Below are positions 46,801-58,600 of a DNA stretch of 64,000 nt, in pieces (position 1 is the stretch's first letter; each line of letters begins with the position of its first letter). The stretch lies in NCBI GenBank assembly GCA_963682055.1, contig OY821749.1, forward strand, positions 26,853,631 to 26,917,630, given 5' to 3'. A model generated the notes under the pieces. That model made no database searches, was not told the origin of the DNA, and saw only the letters and a list, made by a program, of their open reading frames with translations. The position numbers and the translations under genes are program-made. This DNA comes from Primula veris. Its lineage: Eukaryota > Streptophyta > Magnoliopsida > Ericales > Primulaceae.

Positions 46801-49800
46801 GCTTGCATCTTTGTTGGATATGCTGAGCACTCCAAGGCCTATAAGTTTTATGTTATAGAACCTAATGACTCGATTTCTATTAACACGATTATAGAATCGA
46901 GAGATGCCATATTTGATGAGAATTGTTTCTCTTTTATACCTAGACCAAAGGACTCTATACCTAATTCAGATGAATCTCGAAGGGATGATCATTCAATTGA
47001 TGTGCCAAGTGAGACACTTGAACCCCGTAGGAGCAAAAGAGCTAGAAAATCTAGATCTTATGGATCTGATTTTCAACTATATTTAGCTGAGGGATCAAGA
47101 GATCAGATTGGTACTCAATACTATTATTGTTATAGTATAGAGGAGGATCCAAGAACGTATGATGAAGCTGTGAAATCTCGAGATTCTGTTTTTTTGGAAA
47201 GAAGCAATTGATGAAGAGATTGGTTCTATCATGGAAAATAATACTTGGGTATTATCTGATTTACCACCAGGTTGCAAACCATTGGGTTGCAAATGGATCT
47301 TCAAAAAGAAGATGAAAGTCGATGGTACAATTGACAAGTTTAAAGCTAGATTAGTTATCCAAGGCTTCAGACAAAAGGAAGGGATTGATTATTTCGATAC
47401 CTATGCTCCAGTTGCCCGTATCACTACTATTAGATTGTTGATTGCCTTGGCGGCTATTCATAATCTAGTGATTCATCAAATGGATGTCAAAACAACATTT
47501 CTGAATGGTGATTTGGAAGAAGAAGTGTATATGAAGCAACCTGAAGGATTTGTAATGCCTGGTAATGAGCATAAAGTGTGTAAGCTAGTTAAGTCGCTGT
47601 ATGGGCTGAAACAAGCTCCGAAGCAGTGGCATCAAAAGTTTGATGAAGTTGTTTTGTCTAATGGTTTCATTCTAAACCAAGCAGACAAATGTGTATATAG
47701 CAAATTTAATACATCCGGTAAAGGAGTTTTCATTTGTCTATATGTTGATGACATGTTGATCTTTGGCACCGACCAAAATCAAGTTGATAAAACGAAGAAT
47801 TTCTTGTCATCAAAGTTCTCCATGAAAGATATGGGAGAAGCGGACGTTATTCTTGGTATTAAGATTAAACGGGAGAATAAGGGGATTGTAATTACGCAAT
47901 CTCATTACATTGAGAAAATACTCAAGAAGTTCAATTATGAAAGTTGTTCTCCAGTAAGTACTCCCATGGATCCGGGAGAAAAGCTTATGCCAAATACAGG
48001 TAAACCTGTGGATCAACTTGAATACTCAAGAGCTATAGGCTCTTTGATGTATGCTATGATTAGCACTAGACCGGATATTGCTTATGCGGTTGGAAAGTTG
48101 AGCAGATTTACTAGTAATCCTAGTAGACATCATTGGCATGCGATAACTAGGGTATTCAAGTACTTGAAGGGTACTATGAATTATGGATTGGCATATATGG
48201 GATTTCCTTTGGTGTTAGAGGGTTATTCGGATGCTAGTTGGATAAATAATGCTGAAGACTCATCCTCTACAAGTGGATGGGTGTTCTTGCTTGGGGGAGG
48301 TGCCATCTCATGGGCTTCCAAGAAGCAAACATGTATAACTGGTTCCACAATGGAATCTGAGTTTGTAGCATTAGCAGCTGCTGGTAAAGAAGCGGAATGG
48401 CTCAGGAACTTGGTATATGAGATTCCGATATGGCCTAAACCGATATCACCAATTTCTATCCGTTGTGATAGTACTGCCACACTGGCTAAAGCTTATAGTC
48501 AAATATACAATGGAAAGTCTAGACATTTGGGTGTTAGACATAGTATGATTAGGGAATTAATCATGAATGGGGTGATATCTATTGATTTTGTTCGGTCGCA
48601 ACAAAACTTAGCTGACCACTTGACGAAGGGGTTAGCTAGAGACTTAGTGAATAAGTCGGTAATTGGGATGGGATTAAAGTCCATTTAAATCTATTAGCTG
48701 TGGTATACCCAATTCCCTTCGAATACAACGTTAGAAGCAGAATTCAATGTGGAAAGATCATAGTTAGAGATTGGAGCAATTGTGTTTATCTTCCCAAGGT
48801 ATGTGCTCAGACCTGCAAGTGATGGCTAGGTTGAAGTATATCTTCTTAATGGTTCTTTTGAAAAATTGCAAATGCAGGTGCAAGATTAAAAGGATCACCT
48901 ATGTGAGCATGAAGTTTTGCCGCTTCAAGAAGCTTGGACTTGGCTTTCTATATGCTTATTAATGGATAAGGACACATGGCTTGTAAAGTGTTAAGTATGA
49001 ATAGTAGAGTATTGTAAGAAACATATGTGTACTATATCTTCAGATATTCAAATGGATTGACGGGTTCAATCGTTATGACACCCAGATTTTCGAGTATTTG
49101 GAATGTGTATTTGTACTAAGATGAAAATTCAATCGTAAGACATTTTCATCTATGCATTTGTTTGATTGTTATACCTGTGTGTTATACCCTTGTATATATT
49201 ATTGTATATACTGAGTAAATCAAGGATTACACTAAAATGGGGGGGATTTGTTGGTGATTTTAGTATCATCAATGTATTTTAGTAGTAATGTGATTTATTA
49301 TAGGCCGATGCAATAATGCGTTAAACTCGGAAACGAGTTAGGGAAGTGCGGAGTGCACGCTCGTCGAGCCAACGTATAATTGAATATGAATAATTGAAAC
49401 GGGGTTCCAAGGGGCGAGAGCCCCTGGCTGGGGTCCCGCTGCCAGGACAGCGGGTGGGGTGCGGGGTAGCGCCCCGAGCGAAAATTTTTCCGAACAGTTG
49501 CTTCCTTTCCGGAAAATTTTGAATAGTTGGACCCTTTCCCAACAGTTGCTTCCTTTCCGGAACAGTTGCTTCCTTTCCGAAAATTTTTGAATAGTTGGAC
49601 CTTTTCCCAACAGTTGCTTCCTTTCCGGAACAGTTGCTTCCTTTCCGGAACAGTTGCTTCCTTTCAGTTTCGGTTATTGATCTCCTATATAAGAAGTCAT
49701 TTGGCCTCGGTTTTGGTTACAGAAACATATAAGAAAATTCTCTCTATATTCCTAATCTATTCTCCTTGCCATAAACAGATTGTTCTTCAAGAATTATCCC

Positions 49801-52800
49801 CACAAAGATTTCGTGAACCCAGGCAATAATAGGGTCGAAATACTTTGTTCGGAAAGTGTACGAACACGATTCTTCGAAGTTATCCAGGATTATCATACCC
49901 TAAATCTCTAACAGTCTCTTCAGTTTTACCCTCTTCATTTTTTCACTTTTGTCTAAATTGTTTCTTGCTGCTTAGTTATCTGTACTATATAAATTGTCCA
50001 AAAATAACACTGTAGTAAATGTTCAAGTACTTTAGGGTGGATACATTATATTACTTAGTTATCAGTAATATCTAAAAGAAGAGAAATGAAAGTAACTCCA
50101 GATATAATGTAGGGTTTTCCGGAAACAATACTTGTTGCTGTAATTTATCGATTGTAGTGCTGATATTTTAACTAACCCCTTCTGTGCTATGGTTCGTTGG
50201 TCAAGACTGTTTTTTTATTCCATGATGAGTATTACCGAAGGCGCTTTGGTGCCATATTTTCCGTAATGTTGGTATTTTTGCTCTGATTCGATGTTTGTTT
50301 GTAAACAACAGTTTACTGTTTTAACTGGGAGTTTTCCCTTTAAAAATATTTTGCAATGTATAGATCTCTAAGAAGAAATAATTGTACAAATGGAGCATAG
50401 CATCTCAAAATTGACTGAAGAGTTTAATTACAAAAGTTTAATGGGGGGACAGTATTGGGTTATTTACATAAAATTATGAAGATAAAAGAATAATTAGTTT
50501 GCTTATACTGTTATGCAAATGTACTAGGACGACCTGCGAAGAAAAAAGATTTGATCTTTATTGTATTTTTCTCAGTAGAAGTTGTATTTTGGGATTGTTA
50601 ACGGTCCAGCCAAACATGACTTTCTTGATGTTTGCAGACTTGGTCGGTTGATATGCATTTAAATAGAATAGACGATGAAAATGTTTAGTGAATTAGGCGT
50701 TGCTCGCTCCCTTGTTCTGTCAAAATAGTCTTTCACTCGATAGATTCAAGATTATAGTTCTAGTGTTCATTTTCTCCGGGTTTTTTTTTTTTACTTTTGT
50801 AATGTCACACATCCATTTATTTTATGGTATTAAGTAAGTCTCTTTATTTAGTTCCAAGGCTCATTGATTTGATGATAAGATCAATGAGCCTTCTCTTTAC
50901 TTTGTACGAAGTCTCATGATTTGAGAAAGCTTGTCAACTAGAAGATTGTAATTGTCGTGTTCATTTTCTCCGTTGCTTTTCTTATCCTCAATTATAAAAA
51001 AAGATAAGATTTTTGCTGAAACGATTCAGAGCTAGTCACTACAAAAAAATTTTAAAAAAAAATCTTCGATTGACTGAATAGTTCTTCATTTTTGACCCGC
51101 AGAGACATATATGGGGGTTGGTTAATTCTAAGAAAGCTATTCTAATTAAAAGAGATATGCGAGTGAGGGCAGAGATGTTTGGACAGCTCACTAGTGGGCT
51201 TGAAGCGGCATGGAACAAGCTCAAGGGAGAAGGTTTCTTTGCTATCTACTACTTATTGTAAACTTCAAATATACAAGAGTATCACTTCCAATCTTGTAAT
51301 GAAATCTTAACTCTTTCCCTTGATTGGTCTAAAACATGAATGTGGCAAATAAAAATGTCCAATTCTTGCTGATATATTTGTTCCTGCTTCATATCATAGT
51401 TTTGATTAAGTCTACGAGTTTCAGCATATTTATAAATGATGAGTCCTTTGCTCATGTGTCAAACATTGATTTGTAAGAATGCTATATATCCAATGGAAGA
51501 TTTCCATGTGGAGGATATAGCCTATTAGCTATAGTAGTTTAACTTAAAACTACAATCTTGATGATGAAAAGATATTACTTTAGATAAGGTAGTAAACTGA
51601 GAACATGTTTTGTAAGGCGTTGTAGAAAGAAATGTACTGCTTTGAAGTGAATGAAGTTGCCTTTTTAGAAACTGTGTAGAGATAATTGCTCTTACCTGGC
51701 TAGAGTTTCACAATTAGCACAAAGTTCTACTTGTTTTACACAGCACCTTCAATCAAATTGATTAAGTTGGTCTTATGCTGCTAAAAGGGTTATGTCATCA
51801 AATTTGTTAACTAATTTGCTTTTCTATTTGTCATTCTGAATATTTCTTTTGATGCAGAGGTCTTGACCAAAGAGAATATTGTGGAACCTATGCGAGACAT
51901 TAGGAGGGCGCTTCTAGAAGCAGATGTAAGCGAATCTCTATATTAAATTTTTGAGCAATTTATCATATAAACTGACCATTTACAGTTTTCTTAATACAGG
52001 TGAGTCTTCCTGTTGTAAGAAGGTTTGTGCAAGATGTAAGTGAACAGGCTGTTGGAGTCGGCTTGATACGTGGAGTAAGGCCAGATCAGCAATTGGTTAA
52101 GGTATTGCCCATTAACTTTTAGCGAACATAATCAACCTTGTTAAGGAGATAATTCTGATGGTAATATAGCATCCAAATACGAATTACTATTATTAATTCT
52201 ACTTATTATGGAACAGTAGAAAGAGTATTGTATCTGCAATTGAGTTTTTCTTGTGATGCTTCGTGATGTGTTTTTTCCCTTTCATTGGATGAATATTCCA
52301 TTGCTAGGCACTAGGATTCGAACCAAGTATAAATCACCTTTTAGGCTTTGAGCTATATCTCGACAATTACAACTGATCTATCCTGTAAGCTGCATCCGTG
52401 GTTGAAGATGCTTGCGCTATAATTTCTGTTTTATGCAATAGCTTGTTAAAATATTTCTCTGTTTTCTTAACCATACTTTTAGACTCTCTTCTTTTGCTCA
52501 AAATATTGCTTAACATGCAGTCTTGCACTGGAAAGTGCTTCATTTAAAACTTGTTAGTCGTGTTTTAGTATTGGAATCTGGCTTGTAAGGAACCATGGAC
52601 TTTTTAGTATATGGGCAGTAGCTTTGGTGCGAGGATGCTATATTCTAGTTACTACGAATTGGGGTTTTATGATTATGAATGAATGAGTCTATCTTGATAG
52701 GTGCAGAGTTAAGGATTTTCGTAATCAATTTAACTTTATGCAGATTGTAAGCGATGAACTTGTGAAACTGATGGGAGGAGAGGTTTCTGAGCTAGCTTTT

Positions 52801-55636
52801 GCAAAGTCTGGCCCCACAATTATCTTATTGGCTGGTCTACAAGGTGTTGGAAAGACAACTGTTTGTGCAAAACTAGCTTTTTATCTTAAGAAACAGGTTG
52901 ATCCCCCACTCTCCTCTTCTCTTTAGCTTTTTTATCTTAAGAAACAGGTTGATCCCCCACTCTCCTCTTCTCTTTCGCTCTCTCTCTCTCTCTCTCTATG
53001 CATGTATTTTGTCCTTGCGTAATGTTCCTATCAGCTGTGAGGCATACTTTATATTATTTTTATAAAATTTTGACTGATGTATCCGTGTCATCAATCACAG
53101 GGAAAGAGTTGCATGTTAGTTGCAGGAGATGTCTATAGACCTGCTGCAATAGACCAGCTGGTTATTTTAGGTCAACAGGTTTGTGACATTTGTCAATATG
53201 GTCCTGCTTTTTTCTTGTTTACAATATTATAAGTCTTTTCTCCTTAAAAATTTCTTGTTCAGATATGGTGTTATAACATGTGACAAGCTTATTGGTACAG
53301 GTGGACGTGCCCGTATATACAGCTGAGACAGGGGTAAAACCGGAAGATATTGCTAGGCGAGGTCTTGAGGAAGCAAAAAAGAAGAACATTGATGTAGTCA
53401 TTGTTGACACCGCTGGAAGACTTCAGGTTTTGTTATACTTAATTATCTTATGACCAAAATTATTTTAACCTAGCACATTTTTTTAAAGGGTTTATCTTTT
53501 GCTCTTCATCTTGTCATTGAGATTTTTATTTTGTTCTTCTTACTCAGATAGATAAGACTATGATGGATGAACTAAAAGCTGTTAAACGTGTTTTGAATCC
53601 TACGGAAGTTTTGCTTGTCGTAGATGCAATGACTGGGCAAGAAGCTGCAGGTATTTAATTTACTTTTTTTGTTAATTTAATTTCCTTCCTTCGTTCTTTT
53701 TTTCCTAAGAGAAGGACTTTAGCTCGTTTTTTTAAAAGCTAACGAAACTATATTATACAATTTCTCATTATTGCACTTGTAAATCTTCAGCTTTGGTCAC
53801 TGCTTTCAATCTTGAAATTGGAATAACTGGTGCTATTTTGACAAAACTTGATGGAGATTCTAGAGGTGGAGCTGCTTTGAGTGTTAAAGAGGTTGTTAGC
53901 TTTTCTTTTGTATTACCGCAACTAACTTATGCTTGTTGTATCTTTGTTCGTATTCTTACCTCCTTCTCAAATTGAAATTCCTAACGTTCTCTACAATTTG
54001 GCACTTTTACGTTTTAGACAATGAAGCACCATTTGGAGGCATAAAACCGTAATTTTACAGAGATATGGCAGTTTAGCAGTGGTCCAACAACCTTTATCCC
54101 ATCTGTTAGATTTATTAGAAGAAATGGCAAGTATATGGGAGTTATGAATTCATTAACGGTGTAGGATAAATTTCACTTCTTACATCACTGGCACAGGAAT
54201 TTTTCCCCGGGATTTGGAACATCATAGTCTTGATATTGAATAGATGTAGATGCTCCTTCTATATTGCCTACCATAGGATTTTTTTTCTTTTTAGAAAACT
54301 TCCTTTTGAAACCTACAAATGCATCTGTATATTTTTAGAGTAGACCACCTTAGCCACCAAGTAAACATTACTGATAAGGCAATGAACCATTTTTAATTGG
54401 AAAATAAAAAATTACAGGTATCAGGGAAGCCAATCAAACTGGTAGGACGTGGAGAGAGAATGGAAGATCTAGAACCGTTTTACCCAGAACGTATGGCAGG
54501 TCGAATCTTAGGAATGGGTGATGTTCTCTCATTTGTCGAAAAGGCACAAGAAGTTGTAAGTTTTCATTCTTTAGAAACTACTTGTTCTTCCAAAACCTTT
54601 TAATTGATGTTGCCTTTCTTTTAAAAAAAACCCGGTGATTAGATGAAACAAGAAGATGCCGAAGACTTACAGAAAAAGATTATGAGCGCAAAATTCGACT
54701 TTAACGACTTTCTAAAGCAAACACGCGCTGTTGCTCAAATGGGTTCTATGAGTCGTGTAATTGGAATGATTCCGGGCATGGGAAAGGTATACATTTAAAC
54801 TTGTATCCTCTCTCTCTTCTTTATGTGTGTGTGTGTGACTGTGGTCTTATTGGGTTGCAGCTCGTAACCTCAGTTTTTCTAATAACTTGGACTTCATTTG
54901 ATCTATCATCGTAAGAAACTGATTTTGTTTTGTTTTTGACCTACTTAAACTAGAAGCCTCAAGCATGACGAACCCATCTTTTTTCTGATCTAAAAAAATC
55001 TGGCTTCTTTGCTTCAGTGCTGCAATTAAACAAGCTTAAAGTTTATTTTTAAATAGACACTTTGATTAAACTACTTAAACTTGAGCAGGTTACTCCTGCA
55101 CAAATTCGCGAGGCAGAGAAAAGCTTGAAGATAATGGAAGCGATGATCGAGGCAATGACTCCAGGTTATCTTTTTCCAACCGCTATGAACTTACTATTAA
55201 AAATATAAAAGGAAAGCAAAATACAAAACAAAATAATTGGAAGTGTTACTCAAAACAGAAAACAAATTGAAGTTTTCCTTCTGCTGGAGGTCTCTTAACG
55301 ATCATTGTTAGAGATCGACAGCCCAACTTTGAATTTTACTTCTCTTTTTTTTTCTTGTCTTTACATCATATTTTACGATTTCTAAGGATATTGTTGGATG
55401 TTGTTAGTTCTTTCCCATTTGACTAGTGTTTCTCTATCATGTTGACTCAGAAATGAAATAAGTTCTCACTTGGTACCCAAACTATAACGATACCAAAGGT
55501 CCACTGTAGTGATTGGCGCTGTGTACAATATAGGCATTCCAGATATTGTACTGTGATTCCTGATTGGTAATTTTATGGTGTAGAGTCAAAGTAACACAGG
55601 TAGATGTTTGAACTTGTACACCAGCTGCAAAGTACA

Positions 55637-55672
<36 letters not shown>

Positions 55673-58600
55673 AGTTCTGTTTGTTTTGATTCCTCACTTC
55701 AATGAAAACCTAAACTATGTTGGAAAAATGTAGGAAAACATGTATTTTATACATGGTTGTTCCAAGTGGTCAGAGACCATCTTTGAGTCAATTTTCAATG
55801 CGACTCCTCAGTTTTTCTGAGGCCATACTCAATGCGGTTGAGTAGCTCGTGCGACTAGCTTCGCAACGGTATATCGCATGACCTATTCGGAGGAAAGGTG
55901 TGAATGATAATTGGACTCGAAGGTTGGTACTCGAAAGAGGCAATAAAGCCAATGCTGGAAAATGAGAAAAGAAATGGGATTTAACCCATGAGGGTTATCC
56001 CACATTGGAAAATCATGAGTGATTTTTACAATATATATACTAAGGTATCCCATGTGGATATAAAGTAGTGTGTCCACATACACATGTGTGTATTGTGTAC
56101 CACACATGGGCTTGCTTGCTCGACGGGCTTGCTTGCTCGACGGGTTTTTAACTCATCGGGAAAAAGCGCGCCTATTCGGGAAAAGCGCGCCTGATCGGGA
56201 AAAGTGCGCCTGTTCGGGAAAAGCGTGCTTGTTCGGAAAAGTGCGCCTGTTCGGGAAAAGCTTCCAGCAAAGCTGTAACTGTTGCAATAAATATGATTTC
56301 ATTGCAAAGTTAATACTGCAGTTTCGAATTTCGAAAACTGACAGTAGTAAATGACCAATTAATTCTGCGGTTTCAGAATTCCTCTATAAAGAGGCAGCCA
56401 TCCCCTCACATTCTAATATACATGAAATCAGTATCTTCTCTCTAACATTCAAAAGCAGCATATATTTTTTTATTCATAGCACTTAGAAACCAGAGAGAAC
56501 CACCCACTAAAAGCTCGACTTAGACTCGTCGCCAGTTTCCGGCGAGTCTTCCGAGAGACGTTGTACCTTGGGATCGAAGCGCCAACGCAACCAGAAACAT
56601 CAAGGTGGTTGGGCGAATATCGGTTAAGGGCATACTGTTAACAGTAGCCTCGTCCATATTTATTTACATTCTGTCCAGTTTTATTTTTTCGCATTTAAAT
56701 TCAGTTTTTACATTCTGTCCTTTCAATTCAGTATTTTAATATTCTGTCCTTAGCTGTAGCTTTTATATTCTGTTTGTACTATTCTGTAATTACTTTAAAG
56801 TTCTGTTTTGTTGCTGTAATTACATTTCTGTAATTTAATTCTGTAATTAGAACAATTTCAATTCAGTCATGTTATTTCAATTCATATTAGAACAGTCCGG
56901 CTGTTAAGTTTATACTTTCCAGTCCGGCAGTTTCTTTTAATTGCAAAACAGTACATCAGATTATTAATTGATAATAATCTGATAACGTTTGCTTTAATTA
57001 CTTTTCAGTACTTACATGTAATCAGTTTATTGTATTTCATTTGGAAATTAATAAAGATTACACTGGTTTTAATTAATTCTTGTTTAGTCCTTTTATTATT
57101 ATTAATTGTTATTTCGTACACGGAAACCAACAATCTTAACCGATACTCTGTTGTTTCTTTCGTGTATTGATTAATACAATTTTTTATTTTTTATAAGGAA
57201 TAATGCTTTCTTGTTTTCATTTCTAAATTATATTAGAAATTGAATTACAAAGGAAAAATTCCAAACAGTTTTAATTTTATTTTATTTTCTTGTTGATACC
57301 AACCGTATTGGTATTCAATAAGAATCGTTTAAATCCTTTTAATATCAACCGTATTGATATTCAAAAGGATAAAAGTTTAATTTTGTTGTTTGTTTAATAA
57401 TTCTTTTACAAACCCAAATATCAGTTTTGGTGTTTGTTTATAGAATTTATTGTACACGTATCTCATACGTTTTGGTTTGTCGTTTCAGATGACAAACTCG
57501 TCGCCTATTGAGTTGCCTATCGGGGGTGAGCATGACCCAGTGGTTGGTGGGCCTGTCCATAACACTGGGGGCGATGCGAATGTGGTGGCTAACGCCGATG
57601 ACGCAGTTGCAGCGGCTGAGGCCGCAGCAGCTGCGGCTATGGCGGATGCTACAGCCAAAGCTGAGGCTGCGGCCGAAGCAGCGGCTACGGCCAAGGCCGC
57701 GGCGAAAGCTGCGGCAAGAGCCAAGGCTGCGGCCAAAGGCAAGGCACCGATGTATTCGGCTGTGCCTACTTTGCCGACTTCTCATCTGGAGAAACCGGAA
57801 AAGTTCAGGGGAGACAACTTTAAACGTTGGCAGCAAAAGATGCTGTTTTATCTCACGACCCTGAATCTGACCAGGTTTCTCAAGGAGACTGCTCCCGTCC
57901 TAAGCGAGGACGATCTGGACGAGCAGTCGTTCTCTGCGGTTGAGGCATGGAGACATGCCGACTACCTATGCAAGAACTATATCCTGTGTGCTCTAGATGA
58001 CACGCTGTTCAGTGTTTTCGAGCCCAAAGCTACTGCAAAGGAGCTATGGGAGACTCTCGAAAATAAGTACAAAGTGAATAACGCTGGCACAAAGAGATTT
58101 GTTGTCACAGACTTTCATGAGTACCGTATGACTGACAGCAGGGGTGTCATGGAGCAAGTTGAGGAGCTCCAACTCATTTACCATCGCCTTGAGGCTGAGG
58201 GGCTAGTGATAAACGAGCCTTTCCAGGTGGCACTCATGATTGAGAAATTGCCGCCGTCATGGAAAGACTTTCAAAACTACCTGAAGCACAAGCGGAAGGA
58301 AATGAGGTTGGAGGGGCTCATTGAGAAGCTCAATATCGAGGTGAGCAACCGTCGCTCCGTGAGGAGAGTCGGTGGTGCTGTCATCCCGATGGCAAAGGCC
58401 AATGTGGTCGAAAGCTCCAACGTCAAACGGAAACGTTTTGACACCGGAGGCAGTGCTGTTGTCGCAAAGAAATTTGCGGGAACCTGCTTTGTGTGTAACA
58501 GGACCGGCCATCGTGCCGCGGACTGTTATGACAATAAAGGCGCTGCTAAGCCTAAGCCCCCTCCGAGGAACTTCAAAGGCAAGGGGAAGAGGAAAGCTCC

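Larger units (their letters stand above)
43987..49913 (+). mobile_element. Ty1/copia element C in cpSRP54 intron 1
   Basis: A 5,927-bp element in gene orientation with LTRs of 691 bp (43987-44677) and 665 bp (49249-49913). The target duplication is GTCTC (43982-43986 and 49914-49918). It sits 9 nt into the intron, so the left duplication overlaps the splice donor GTAAGTCTC. The LTRs differ by one 26-bp indel in a GC-rich segment and about two substitutions, so the insertion is young. There is no tRNA-iMet primer site; a self-complementary segment takes its place. The coding region is broken by one stop, three frame changes and a lost protease site. Confidence 0.94.

Noticed and set aside
51036..51052. 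CACTACAAAAAAATTTT just before cpSRP54 exon 2, like a CACTA terminus
   Set aside because: No subterminal repeats follow, no inverted partner exists nearby, and the acceptor of exon 2 lies 60 bp away. Probably chance in AT-rich DNA.
57476..57488. Splice acceptor-like TTTGTCGTTTCAG just before the element D start codon, suggesting a spliced gag leader
   Set aside because: No matching donor with a good consensus was identified in the short leader; the ATG works without splicing.
57447..57836. 129-codon minus-strand ORF opposite the Ala-rich Gag region
   Set aside because: It is the antisense of a repetitive GC-rich coding segment.
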